A stretch of 64,000 nt of DNA from Micromonospora sp. NBRC 110009. GTDB taxonomy: Bacteria; Actinomycetota; Actinomycetes; Mycobacteriales; Micromonosporaceae. The number at the start of each line of letters is the position of its first letter. The stretch's first letter is position 1. Below, in pieces: positions 36,521 through 45,836 of the stretch. The position numbers were made by a program, and so were the translations under genes. Below the pieces are notes generated by a model that saw only the letters and a program-made list of their open reading frames with translations, did no database searches and had not been told where the DNA came from. The stretch lies in contig NZ_CP130427.1 of assembly GCF_030518795.1 (NCBI RefSeq), positions 5,394,001 through 5,458,000 on the forward strand, read 5' to 3'.

Positions 36521-36725
36521 CCCGACGTATCGCTGATCTTCGGCCGCTGGCGGCCGGGAAGGGCCGATCGGTGGGGTGACACCCCCGCCGGCCTCCGCGA
36601 GGGCTGGAGCCGGGTCGACCGATCGCAGCGCGAGACACTGGTCGACCTGTTCGCGTTGCCGAAGCTTCCTGCCTGCTCGTCATGATCAGAAGGTGTGAGC
36701 TAGTGAACACGCCCCGCGGCTCGCA

Positions 36726-37490
36726 GTGTTCCGTCCCGTCGCCGTGGCAGTGTCTCCGGCCGTGACGATCACGACGGCAGGTGCGCGATTCCTCGCGGCG
36801 TTCAACGACATCGAGAAGCACATCCGAGCCAGCCTGCGCGCGGACATCGGTGACGGGTTCGCGCAGCTGGCCCGGGAGTACGCCGACAAGAAGCGGCTGC
36901 CTAATCACCACAAGAGCGCCTTGCTGGCGTTTGCCGCGCTGCGTAACGCGATCAGCCACGAACGCTACTACGGCGGTCGACCGATCGCGGAGCCCGTCGA
37001 GGCAGTCGTGCAGGAGATCGAGCGGCTCCGGCGGCAGATTCTGCAACCACCGCTGGCGCTGGGCGTCCTTCCCGCCGGCGAGGTCTGCGTGGTGAGTCCG
37101 GACGACCCGATCGGCACCGCGCTGGACCATGTCCGGAACAAAGGCTACTCGCAACTGCCCGTGTACGACGGCGACAGCTACGCCGGCGTACTGACCACCA
37201 ACGCCATCGCGCGGTGGCTCGCCGACCAGTTGACCAGGAACACAGGAATCGCCGAGGAAGAGCCGGTCAGCCACGTGCTGAAGTTTGCCGAGCCGGGCGA
37301 GGACGTCGTACTGGTGCCGCGGGCGATCACCGTGGTCGAGGCGATCGACCGGCTCAGTCGGGAGAGGCAGGCCGGCCACCTGAGCACCGCCCTCATCATC
37401 ACTGAGAGCGGCCGGAGGACGGACAAGCCGCTGCGGCTGGTCACTCCCTACGACCTTCCGGCGCTCACTGCCGCCCTCGCCATCACCTGA
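36726..37490 (+). CDS. HEPN-like N-terminal domain fused to a CBS-domain pair
   Basis: About 254 aa; several in-frame GTGs (36726, 36744, 36750, 36762) make the exact start uncertain. Residues ~20-105 are helical with LLAFAALRNAISHERYY. RNAISH (residues 73-78) fits the Rx4-6H motif of HEPN ribonucleases, including the polar residue after Arg. Residues ~118-250 form two CBS motifs (VVSPDDPIGTALDHV, YSQLPVYDG, then VPRAITVVEAIDRL), which usually sense adenine nucleotides. The combination suggests a nucleotide-gated RNase or a regulatory protein. It sits alone between the lipid operon and the module copy. The HEPN call rests on one motif. Confidence 0.6.
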   Translation: MFRPVAVAVSPAVTITTAGARFLAAFNDIEKHIRASLRADIGDGFAQLAREYADKKRLPNHHKSALLAFAALRNAISHERYYGGRPIAEPVEAVVQEIERLRRQILQPPLALGVLPAGEVCVVSPDDPIGTALDHVRNKGYSQLPVYDGDSYAGVLTTNAIARWLADQLTRNTGIAEEEPVSHVLKFAEPGEDVVLVPRAITVVEAIDRLSRERQAGHLSTALIITESGRRTDKPLRLVTPYDLPALTAALAIT

Positions 37491-37604
37491 GTCCTCAAGG
37501 TCAGGCGGTTGCGCCGCTTCGCCCGGTTTTCCCAGAGCCGACCCAGCGGCGTGCGGTCCTGGCCGGCGAGAGAGCCTGGCGAGCCCCGGCTGGCCGGCTG
37601 CCGA

Positions 37605-37610
37605 TAGCGT
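37605..37610 (+). promoter_or_regulatory. -10 box for a leaderless transcript
   Basis: TAGCGT at 37605-37610 ends six bases before GTG 37617. TAnnnT-to-start spacing of this kind marks leaderless mRNAs in actinobacteria. No SD precedes the GTG. Confidence 0.5.
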
Positions 37611-37616
37611 GCGCTG

Positions 37617-37799
37617 GTGACCACTGAGCGACCGAGTAGGGACGACACACCGGCGACGGAGCAGCCCGCGCCACCCCGGCGGGAACGGAGCAGGTTTTCC
37701 GACTGGGGACCTGACTACGGCCCTGAGCTCCTCGACTACGAGGAGCCGCCGTACGACGATCCGGAACCCGAGAACGGCAGGCGCCACCGGGCCTCTTGA
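37617..37799 (+). CDS. Small hydrophilic hypothetical protein
   Basis: 60 aa from GTG 37617. Proline- and acid-rich (SDWGPDYGPELLDYEEPPYD), predicted disordered, with no recognised domain. The well-placed TAGCGT box supports real, leaderless expression. It stands alone between the HEPN-CBS gene and the 280-aa gene copy. Confidence 0.45.
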   Translation: MTTERPSRDDTPATEQPAPPRRERSRFSDWGPDYGPELLDYEEPPYDDPEPENGRRHRAS

Positions 37800-37931
37800 G
37801 GGGGTGACCGGCCGGGACCGGCACGGGCGCTGCTCCAGTCAAGCATGGGGGATACCGCACGGTCCTCGCGCCGCCTGCGCCGTGACGCATCAGACGATCC
37901 GTCGCGTTGACTGGCCGTTGCGCCGAGTACG

Positions 37932-38796
37932 ATGATGATCATCAGGCCGCTAACCTGCGCAGCACGGGAGGTGGTCAGGTTGGCTCGGCGTTGGGACGTC
38001 TGGTTCGAGCAGGAGCATCTTGTCGTCCGGCGTAGGCGGTTGCTGCCGTGGCTGAAGGCGGACTTCAGGCACATTCCGCTCGCCACGGTCCTGGACATCG
38101 CAGCCGACCAGGCGAAGCGGCGCGCACAACTCACCGTTCGGGATCCCGTCGGCACCGCACCTGACCGAGGTCATCCCGGTCCGGTTCACGTCGGAGCAGT
38201 GGGAGCTCGCCGAATCGTTCGTGCGGGAACGGCAAGCGGCACCGGCCGAGCCGCCGCAACCCGGCGAGGAAACACCGACGGAAGGGTCGGGCGCGCCACG
38301 CCCGGCTGTCGGCGTTCCGCCACAGTCCAGGCGATGGGTGCAGCCGACCGCCGCTCTGCAAGCTCACCTTTCGACCAAGCAGGCCTCCACCACACACAGT
38401 GCCCCGCCGACAGCTCAGGTCATGCGGGCCGGCGACGGCAAGCGGCCGGTGTGGCTGTGGCTCCAGAACGGGAAGATTCACGCCTCACTCGTTCCGGTGG
38501 CCAACGCCTCGCCGCGCAAGCTGAGCCCCGCTGAGGTCGCCCACCTCCTGCTCGCTGACCCTTCCAGGGCGATGCCGGCCATCCGTGCGTTGAGCGGCGT
38601 AGCCGACAGCCAGCAGGCGCTGGCTCGCCTGCGCAGCTGGCGGCGGTCGGAGCGCGTCGTCGTTAACCTGAGCGCCTCCGACCTCGCCGGCCGGCGGGTC
38701 ACCGAGGCCCTGCAGAAGCCCGGCCGGAGCAACCCGGACGGCAGCGTGCGAACCGTGTCCGGGGGCCTTCCCAGCATCAACAAGCGCCGCCGGTGA
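37932..38796 (+). pseudogene. 280-aa module gene, copy B, frameshifted
   Basis: Starts at ATG 37932 (MMIIRPLTCAAREVVRLARR) and parallels copy A (25003-25845). At about nt 38140-38160 the frame changes: the first frame runs on to a stop at 38534 with nonsense, while homology (VRFTSEQWE, then VWLWLQNGKIHASLVPVANA to INKRRR) continues in the frame of the ORF starting at 38221. One small indel explains it. It is either a true pseudogene or a sequencing error. The rest is well preserved, which favours a recent lesion or an error. It stands directly before the intact partner genes. Confidence 0.7.
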
Positions 38797-38904
38797 GTAC
38801 GAGCCACGGAGACGCTGCCGGGCATGGGTAGCGATCCGGCTGCGCCGCCGCTGGCCCCGGCTCATTGCCGCAGCCAGCGGTGAGTGCGGCGAGAGAGCCG
38901 GGAG

Positions 38905-39405
38905 TCAGCCGGCGAGCGGGTTGAAGCTGCGGCCGTCGAGCACGTTGATGAGCTCGTCGTCGCGGGTGACCTCGTAGCCGCACTCGCGCAGCTCCGCCAC
39001 CAGCTCGCTCTCGTGGTCGATTGGGATCTCAAGGAAGTCACCGTTGTGCGCGGTGAAGTGGCGCTTGCCGAACCGCTCCTGGAGGTCCTCGGGGAGCAGC
39101 TCGAACGCGCGCTCGGTGACCATCCGGGGCCAGTCGCCCTCGACGACCGTACCCAGCTCGTTGATGTCGAAGGGCTTGTCGTCGGCGTAGTCGTCGTCCT
39201 CCGGCTCGTAGCACTCGGGGCCGGCGGGGTTCCACAATTGGGTCATCTGTACCTGGCGGGCTTCTCCCCAGGTGCGGGCGGCGGCGAGAGCCTTGATTTC
39301 CTCGGCCTCCTCGGCGGCGGTGTTCGCGTCGGCGAAGGCGAGGCAGTCGTGCAGCTGCGCGTGGCCGTAGACCAGGCGCCGGGTGTTCGGGTGGTGCGTC
39401 GTCAT
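38905..39405 (-). CDS. Uncharacterised protein of the duplicated module, copy B (166 aa)
   Basis: 166 aa from ATG 39405 (MTTHHPNTRRLVYGHAQLHD); the upstream ATG 39414 is possible. Clearly homologous to 25946-26440 throughout, with an acidic centre (CYEPEDDDYADDKPFDINEL) and the conserved tail GYEVTRDDELINVLDG. Divergent from the Hhe-type helicase gene across a 119-bp spacer that is itself conserved in copy A, so this gene and the helicase probably belong together. No domain recognised. Confidence 0.65.
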   Translation of the reverse strand: MTTHHPNTRRLVYGHAQLHDCLAFADANTAAEEAEEIKALAAARTWGEARQVQMTQLWNPAGPECYEPEDDDYADDKPFDINELGTVVEGDWPRMVTERAFELLPEDLQERFGKRHFTAHNGDFLEIPIDHESELVAELRECGYEVTRDDELINVLDGRSFNPLAG

Positions 39406-39524
39406 GACGGACATCCTGCCCTAGGCGTACGACAACCAAGATCGGCATACGGCCGGGGGAGGATCCACCGGTCGGGCGACCGCTAGGCTGGCCCTTCCTG
39501 GCCTCGCCACCTGGAGAAACGCCC
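39406..39524. promoter_or_regulatory. Divergent promoter region of the Hhe module
   Basis: The spacer contains TAGGCT (39483-39488), a plausible -10 for the rightward helicase gene, and the SD CTGGAGAAACGCCC before ATG 39525. The same features are kept in the duplicate at 26441-26559, including TAGGCT, which indicates selection on the regulatory DNA or recent copying. Confidence 0.5.
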
Positions 39525-42500
39525 ATGTCCGACAGCGTCTTCGCGCAGTTCACCGCCGACGACGACCAACTCGCGGTCGCGTTGCTCGTGCAGCCGGCGA
39601 TCAACGCCGCCCTGGTGCACAACCGGGTGCCGCTGGTCCGCCACCTCACGCTGGTCAACCGGGGCACGGAACCGCTGGCGGACGTGACCCTGACGCTGGA
39701 GCTGCTCGGCCCCGACGGTGCGCTCACCGAGCCGTGGACGCGTACCCTCAGCGCGCCACTGCGGACCGGGGCGAGCACCGGCTGGGACGACTTCCGCGAC
39801 GTCACCCCCGACCGGGCGTTGCTCTACCACACCGACGAGGCGTTCCCGGTCGACTACCGTCTCACCGTCGAGGCGGATGGCCAGGCATTGACGCTGGTCG
39901 CCCCGTCACGAGTGCTCGCCCACAACGAGTGGTTCAACAGCCCCGCTCTCTACGACAGCCTGGCCGCCTTCGTGCAGCCGAATACCCGGGCGGTCGAGGC
40001 GGTGCTGCGATCGGCGGCGCAGATCCTGCTCGCGCGTACCGGCTCCGGCTCGCTGCAGGGCTACCAGGACGGCTCGGCGCGGGCGGCGCTGATCGCCGGT
40101 GCCGTGTACGAGGCGCTGCGCCAGCTCGAGATCACCTACCAGACCCTGCCGGCGTCGTTCGAGAACAGCGGCCAGAAGGTGCGGACGACGGCCGCGGTGC
40201 TGGACGGGCGGCTCGGCAACTGCCTCGACCTCTCCGTCACCTACGCCGCCTGCCTGGAGGCGGCGGGGCTGCACCCGCTCATCTTCATCAGCGAAGGGCA
40301 CGCCTTCGGCGGCTTCCTCCTCGAAGAGGAGCGGCTCGGCGCCGCGGCGGTCACCGAGACGAACCTGCTGATCTCGATGGTCGACTCGGGCCGTGCCGTG
40401 CCGGTCGAACTGACCCGCATCGGGCCCGGCGCCCAGTCGGCGACCTTCACCGAGGCGGTACGCGTCGGGCTCGGCCACTTCCGTGGCGAGGGCCACCGGC
40501 TGCAGGGCGTCGTCGACGTCCACCTCGCCCACCGCTCCGGCATCCAGCCGCTGCCCTCGGCCGACGAACTGGTCGCGCCCGCGCCCGTCGACACCGAGAC
40601 GACCCCCAACGCCGGCGCGTCGCTCGACCTCCCGCGCGGTGTCGCCGCCGCGAAGCTGCGCCAGCTCGCCGACGAGGGCGACGAGGTGGCGCAGCCCGCC
40701 GACGGCTCCCCGGCGCGCATCCAGCAGTGGCGGAAGTCCCTGCTCGACCTGAGCCTGCGCAACCCTCTGCTCAACCTGCCCAAGCGCGGCCGCGGCCTGG
40801 ACCTGCACGTGCCGGCCGGCGCCCTCGCCCTGCTGGACGACCTCATCCACGACGGCCGCCAGGTGCAGGTCATCCCGCAGGACGACATCAGCCACGTGCA
40901 CGAGCTGGCCGGCGCGCGCCGGGCGCAGGACCTCGACGCCGAGATCCTCACCCGGGAGCTGCGCACCGACCGGCGGGTCTACGGCGCGGTAACCGAGGCC
41001 CGCTACAAGACCGCCATGCGGGCGCTGCAGCGCGAGGCGCGCACGATGGAGCAGGAGACCGGCAGCAACTACCTTTACCTGACCATCGGCACCCTGGTGC
41101 ACACCAAGACCACCGGGGGAGAGGCGTACGCGCCGCTGTTCCTCCTGCCGGTGCGCATCGAGGGCGGCAGCGGCCGCCGCCCGTACGCGATGGTCATCGA
41201 CGGCACCGAGGTGGCCAGCCCCAACTACTGCCTCATCGAGTGGCTGCGCGTCAAGCACGGCGTGCGGATCCCCGAGCTGGAGCAGCCGGTCCTCGACGAG
41301 CACGGCATCGACATCGCGAAAACCCTCGCGGCGATCAACACCGGGCTGGTTGACAACCGGCTGAACTACCGCATCGACGAGACCGCCAGCCTGCGGCTGC
41401 TGCAGTTCTCCACCTTCCAGATGTGGCGGGACCTCGGCGACCACTGGCCCCGGTTCATGGAGAACCCCGTCGTCCGGCACCTGGTGGAATCCTCCGGCGC
41501 CACCTTCGACGACCCGGCCCGGCCGGACCACGACGCCGACGTCGTGGACGAGGGGGAGCTGCACCTTCCGATCCCCGCCGACGGTTCCCAGATGCAGGCC
41601 ATCGTCATGGCCGAGCGCGGCCAGTCCTTCGTCCTCGAAGGGCCGCCCGGCACCGGCAAGTCGCAGACCATCACCAACATGATCGCCCGCGCGGTCGCCG
41701 CCGGCCGCTCGGTGCTGTTCGTCGCCGAGAAGCAGGCCGCCCTCGAGGTCGTGAAACGCCGGCTCAAGCAGATCGGTCTCGGACCGTTCGCGCTGGACCT
41801 GCACGGGCGCAAGCAGTCCCTCAACGCCATCCGACAGCAGCTGCGCGACGCCCTCGACCAGTACGACCTGGGCAGCGACGGCGACTGGACGGCCGTCGAA
41901 ACGGCCTACCGGACGCGGCTCGCCCCACTGGTGGAGTACCCGGCGCAGGTCCACACCGCCAACCCCGTCGGGATGTCGCTCTGGTCGGCCTACGAGCAGG
42001 TCCTCGCGTACGGGGACGGCCCGGCCGCCACGGTCCCGGTGAGCTACCTGCACGCACCCGCCGAGGTACGCGCCCGGGTGGAGACGACGCTGCGGGAGTT
42101 CCCGGCGGCCGCCCGCTCGGCGCGACTTCGGCCCGAGCATCCCTGGGCGCTCAGCGGCTGCCGGACCCTCGACGGGCTGCACGGCGCGGCGGTCACCGAG
42201 ATCGCCGCCGACCTCGAACGCCTCCGCGCCGACCTGGCCGCCCACCCCTACCTGGTGGGGCTGCTGCGAACGCTGCCTACCCCGGAAACCGTCACCGAGT
42301 TGCAGGCCGGCGCATGGCTCGCCGTACGCGGAATGCTCCCTGACCGGGAGACCACCTTGCGCGCCGGCGACCGGCGGTGGGACGAGGCTGCCGCCCGGCT
42401 CCAGGCCGAGCTGGCCGCCTTCCACCAGGGCTTCGCCGGTGAGCTCGCCACCTTCCGCCCGGACGTGTTCGGCCGCCCCGAGCTGGCCGCCTGGCACGCC

Positions 42501-45500
42501 GAGGCGCAGGAGGCGGCGAAGAAGCTGCTCGGCAAGCGCAAGCGCCGGCAGGCCGTCGTCGACAAGCTGGCCGTGCACCTGGTCGCCGGCGCGACGCTCG
42601 ACGTCGAGCGGGTCGAGGTGACCACCGGACGACTGGTCGCCGCCCAGGCCCAGGCCGCCGCGCTGCACCAGCACGCGGTCGCGCTCGGCCGCCTACCGAT
42701 CCCGGCGTGGCAGCCCACGGACCCGGACGCACAGCAGCGGCTGGCCGAGGCGATCGAGGCCACCCGGGCCAGCCGTTCGCTCCTGGCCCGGCACCCGCAG
42801 GCCTGGGAGCTGTTCCAGCGCGGCATCTCTGACGTCGACGCCGTCCTCCTGGATCGGGTCGCCTCCCGGTGGCGGGCCTGGCGCGGGGTGCTGCGTTCCG
42901 CAGAGCCGGAGCTGGCCCTGTGGTCGGCCGGCTCGCACTGGGTCGACGCCTGGCAGCGGGACGGCGCGACCTGGCTGCATGACCTGCGCAGCGAGGAACT
43001 CTTCCCGCTGCGCCGCTGGGCCACCGTCCTCGCCCACGCCGACGTGCTCGCCTCCGCCGGCCTCATCGACTACCGGGACCAGCTGCTGCGTGCGGAGGTG
43101 AACGGACAGTTGGCCGAGGAGGCGTACCGGCGTGGCGTCGCCGCCGCCTCCCTCGGCGAGCGGCTACGCGGTGGCGGGCTGCAGTACTTCGACCCGGAAC
43201 TGCACGACGACGAGATCGCCCAGTTCGAGACGGCCGCCGGTGAGCTGCGGTGGGCGCTGCCCGAGCGCCTGCCCTCGGTGCTGGTGCGCCGCCGCCCGTT
43301 CAGCCCGACCGACCGGCGGGGCCGCTTCGCCGACTTCGCGGCGGAACTGCGCCGCAAGCGCGGCGGCCGGTCCTTCCGGGAACTGTTCGAGCAGTACCCC
43401 GACGCCGTGCTGGCGCTGACGCCGTGCGTGCTGGTCAGCCCCGCCTCGGCGGCGAACTTCCTGGCCCCGGGAAGCCAGCGCTTTGACCTGGTCATCTTCG
43501 ACGAGGCGTCGCAGATCCGGGTCGCCGAGGCGATCGGCGCGATGGGACGGGGCAGCGCCGTGGTGGTCGTCGGCGACTCCCGGCAGATGCCGCCGACCAG
43601 CATCATGCAGGCCAGCCACACCGTCGACGACGTCGACGAGAGCGACGGCCCGGTGCTGGAGGACCTGGAGAGCATTCTCAGCGAAGCCGTCGAGTCGGGG
43701 CTGCCGCAGCGGTGGCTGTCCTGGCACTACCGCAGCCACGACGAGTCGCTGATCGCCTTCTCCAACCGGTACTACTACGACAACAAGCTCTCCAGCCTCC
43801 CGTCGCCGGGCATGGGCAGCTCCGCCGGCATCGCCTGGCGGCGGGTCGACGGCCGGTACGACCGGGGTGGCTCACGGACCAACGATGTTGAGGCACGCGC
43901 CGTCCTCGCCGACATCACCCGGCGCCTGCACGACCCGGCCACCGCCGGGCAGTCGATCGGTGTGGTCACCTTCAACATCCAGCAGCGGGATCTCATCCTC
44001 AACCTGCTGGAGGACAGCACCGACCCGATCATCCGCGAGCAGCTCTCCGGCGCGGTCGCCGAGCCGATCTTCGTCAAGAACCTGGAGAACGTGCAGGGCG
44101 ACGAGCGGGACGTCGTCCTGTTCTCCCTGGCCTTCTCCACCAACCCGGAAACCGGACAGCTTCCGCTGAACTTCGGTCCGCTCAGCCAGGCCGGCGGTGA
44201 GCGGCGGCTCAACGTGGCGATAACCCGGGCCCGCCGGCAGGTGGTGCTCTTCTCGTCCTTCGACCCATCGGACATCGACCTGTCCCGCACCTCGGCGGTC
44301 GGCACGCAGCACCTGCGGGCGTACTGCGAGATGGCCGCCGCCGGCGCCGACCGGCTGGGCGACCTGACCACCGACCGGGCCGAGCGGCGCAGCCGCATCC
44401 GCGACGAGGTGGCCGCCGCGCTGCGCGACCGCGGCCACGAGGTCCGCACCTCACACGGCCTGTCCGACTTCACCGTGGACCTCGCCGTACGCCGGCCCGG
44501 CTCGGCCCGCTGGCAGGTGGCCGTCATGCTGGACGGCCCCGACTGGAGCGCCCGCCCGACGGTCGCCGACCGGGACCTGGCGCCCGCCCTGCTCCGGACC
44601 ATCATGGGCTGGCCGGCGGTGGTGCGGTTCTGGCTGCCGGCGTGGATCCACGACCGCTCCGCGCTGCTCGACCGCGTCGATGAGGCCGTCGCAAAAGCCG
44701 ACGCTCCAGAGCCGCCCGTACCGGCGGAGGTCATCGCGCCCCACGACACGGTCGAGCTGCCGTCACCCCGCGCTGCCGAGGACGTCGATCAGGTCCACCT
44801 GGTCGAGCTGTCGGGTCCGCGCGCAACGGAGGACACCGAGCTCGGCAGGGCAGCGTCGGCAGCACCTGTCACGGGCCTCGCCACCGCGTCGGCGCCGGCC
44901 CCCGTCACGGACCCGGCCACCGCATTCGCGCCAGCCCCCGCTGTTACCGTCCCGGAGGCGGCGACCGGCGCCATCGACGTCACTCCCTTCATCCCGTACG
45001 CCCCGACGCCGCTCGGTGACCAGAGCGACCTCGACCTGCTCGCCACCGACCGGCGGGTGCGCGGACTCGTCCGGGAGGCGCTGCGGGAGATCATCGCGGC
45101 CGAGGGACCCGTCGAACAGCACCGGCTCGCCCGCCTGGTCCTGGCCAGGTTCGGCTTCCTGCGGACCCGGGAGGACCGGCGCCTCGCCGTTCTCACGCTC
45201 GTCGATGCCCGCCGGCTGTACGGCCATCCCACCGTGGGGCGGTATGCCTGGCCCGAAGGGACGGATCCGCAGACCTACCGCGCGTACCGGGTCACCCAGG
45301 CGAGCAACGACCGGGCGTTCGAGGAGGTGCCGCCCGAGGAGGTCGCCAACGCGTTCGTGCACGTTCTGCAGGACGTGCCGAGCATGGACGAGGAGCGCCT
45401 GCTGCGCGGGGGGCTGGAGCGCCTCGGCTACCGGCGGCGCACCGACAAGATCGACAAGCTGCTCCGGTACGGCTTGCACGTCGCGGTGACCAGCGGCCGA

Positions 45501-45539
45501 ATCCGGTTCGACCAAGAGGGACGCCTCACCCTGGGTTGA
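39525..45539 (+). CDS. DUF4011-helicase-nuclease-DUF3320 defence protein (Hhe type)
   Basis: 2004 aa. In order: a beta-rich N-terminus; a transglutaminase-like segment (Cys233 in GNCLDLSV, His259 in SEGHAFGGF); DUF4011 (QQWRKSLLDLSLRNPLLNL, ~residue 405); an Upf1-like SF1 helicase split as AAA_11/AAA_12, with Walker A GPPGTGKSQTI (~706), motif II FDEASQI (~1326), GDSRQMPPTS and VAITRARRQ; a restriction-endonuclease-like fold of MTES_1575/Vsr type (DFTVDLAVRRPG, VMLDGPDW, DRDLAPALLRTIMGW, ~1640-1705); an Ala/Pro-rich linker; and a C-terminal DUF3320 (ITPFIPY-like VTPFIPYAP to FDQEGRLTLG). This matches the single-gene phage-defence family described as DUF4011-helicase-Vsr (Hhe). The gene looks intact. 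Confidence 0.88.
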   Translation: MSDSVFAQFTADDDQLAVALLVQPAINAALVHNRVPLVRHLTLVNRGTEPLADVTLTLELLGPDGALTEPWTRTLSAPLRTGASTGWDDFRDVTPDRALLYHTDEAFPVDYRLTVEADGQALTLVAPSRVLAHNEWFNSPALYDSLAAFVQPNTRAVEAVLRSAAQILLARTGSGSLQGYQDGSARAALIAGAVYEALRQLEITYQTLPASFENSGQKVRTTAAVLDGRLGNCLDLSVTYAACLEAAGLHPLIFISEGHAFGGFLLEEERLGAAAVTETNLLISMVDSGRAVPVELTRIGPGAQSATFTEAVRVGLGHFRGEGHRLQGVVDVHLAHRSGIQPLPSADELVAPAPVDTETTPNAGASLDLPRGVAAAKLRQLADEGDEVAQPADGSPARIQQWRKSLLDLSLRNPLLNLPKRGRGLDLHVPAGALALLDDLIHDGRQVQVIPQDDISHVHELAGARRAQDLDAEILTRELRTDRRVYGAVTEARYKTAMRALQREARTMEQETGSNYLYLTIGTLVHTKTTGGEAYAPLFLLPVRIEGGSGRRPYAMVIDGTEVASPNYCLIEWLRVKHGVRIPELEQPVLDEHGIDIAKTLAAINTGLVDNRLNYRIDETASLRLLQFSTFQMWRDLGDHWPRFMENPVVRHLVESSGATFDDPARPDHDADVVDEGELHLPIPADGSQMQAIVMAERGQSFVLEGPPGTGKSQTITNMIARAVAAGRSVLFVAEKQAALEVVKRRLKQIGLGPFALDLHGRKQSLNAIRQQLRDALDQYDLGSDGDWTAVETAYRTRLAPLVEYPAQVHTANPVGMSLWSAYEQVLAYGDGPAATVPVSYLHAPAEVRARVETTLREFPAAARSARLRPEHPWALSGCRTLDGLHGAAVTEIAADLERLRADLAAHPYLVGLLRTLPTPETVTELQAGAWLAVRGMLPDRETTLRAGDRRWDEAAARLQAELAAFHQGFAGELATFRPDVFGRPELAAWHAEAQEAAKKLLGKRKRRQAVVDKLAVHLVAGATLDVERVEVTTGRLVAAQAQAAALHQHAVALGRLPIPAWQPTDPDAQQRLAEAIEATRASRSLLARHPQAWELFQRGISDVDAVLLDRVASRWRAWRGVLRSAEPELALWSAGSHWVDAWQRDGATWLHDLRSEELFPLRRWATVLAHADVLASAGLIDYRDQLLRAEVNGQLAEEAYRRGVAAASLGERLRGGGLQYFDPELHDDEIAQFETAAGELRWALPERLPSVLVRRRPFSPTDRRGRFADFAAELRRKRGGRSFRELFEQYPDAVLALTPCVLVSPASAANFLAPGSQRFDLVIFDEASQIRVAEAIGAMGRGSAVVVVGDSRQMPPTSIMQASHTVDDVDESDGPVLEDLESILSEAVESGLPQRWLSWHYRSHDESLIAFSNRYYYDNKLSSLPSPGMGSSAGIAWRRVDGRYDRGGSRTNDVEARAVLADITRRLHDPATAGQSIGVVTFNIQQRDLILNLLEDSTDPIIREQLSGAVAEPIFVKNLENVQGDERDVVLFSLAFSTNPETGQLPLNFGPLSQAGGERRLNVAITRARRQVVLFSSFDPSDIDLSRTSAVGTQHLRAYCEMAAAGADRLGDLTTDRAERRSRIRDEVAAALRDRGHEVRTSHGLSDFTVDLAVRRPGSARWQVAVMLDGPDWSARPTVADRDLAPALLRTIMGWPAVVRFWLPAWIHDRSALLDRVDEAVAKADAPEPPVPAEVIAPHDTVELPSPRAAEDVDQVHLVELSGPRATEDTELGRAASAAPVTGLATASAPAPVTDPATAFAPAPAVTVPEAATGAIDVTPFIPYAPTPLGDQSDLDLLATDRRVRGLVREALREIIAAEGPVEQHRLARLVLARFGFLRTREDRRLAVLTLVDARRLYGHPTVGRYAWPEGTDPQTYRAYRVTQASNDRAFEEVPPEEVANAFVHVLQDVPSMDEERLLRGGLERLGYRRRTDKIDKLLRYGLHVAVTSGRIRFDQEGRLTLG

Positions 45540-45836
45540 CGTGAGTCACCGACGTGACCGCGCCTGAGCGGAGCCCTCGCCGGCTACGCCGGCCGACATT
45601 CGCTTGCCCATCGATCGACCATGAAACGGGGCGTAGCGGTTCCGTCGTGTCCTGTAGTGCAGGTCGCGATCCCTTGCCCGACAGGCCGCGTCGCGTGCCG
45701 CCGGGCCTCGACATCATCCCGAGATTCGCGTGGGTCCGCTTCCGCGGACCCGACAACCTGCAGGCGACGGCGGAAGCGGCCGTCGTTCGGCGGCATTGAC
45801 CGGGAAATCCTGCGATGGCATCAGCGCTGGTCGCGA
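45540..45836. other. Intergenic stretch with no gene seen
   Basis: 297 bp between convergent genes. Short frames are present but have no family resemblance or SD. No hairpin stronger than expected for this GC content was noticed. Confidence 0.5.

Noticed and set aside
39906..42674. 922-codon open frame on the minus strand
   Set aside because: It is antisense to the Hhe-type gene, where GC-rich third positions remove stops. The translation has no domain, and the plus-strand gene is clearly real.
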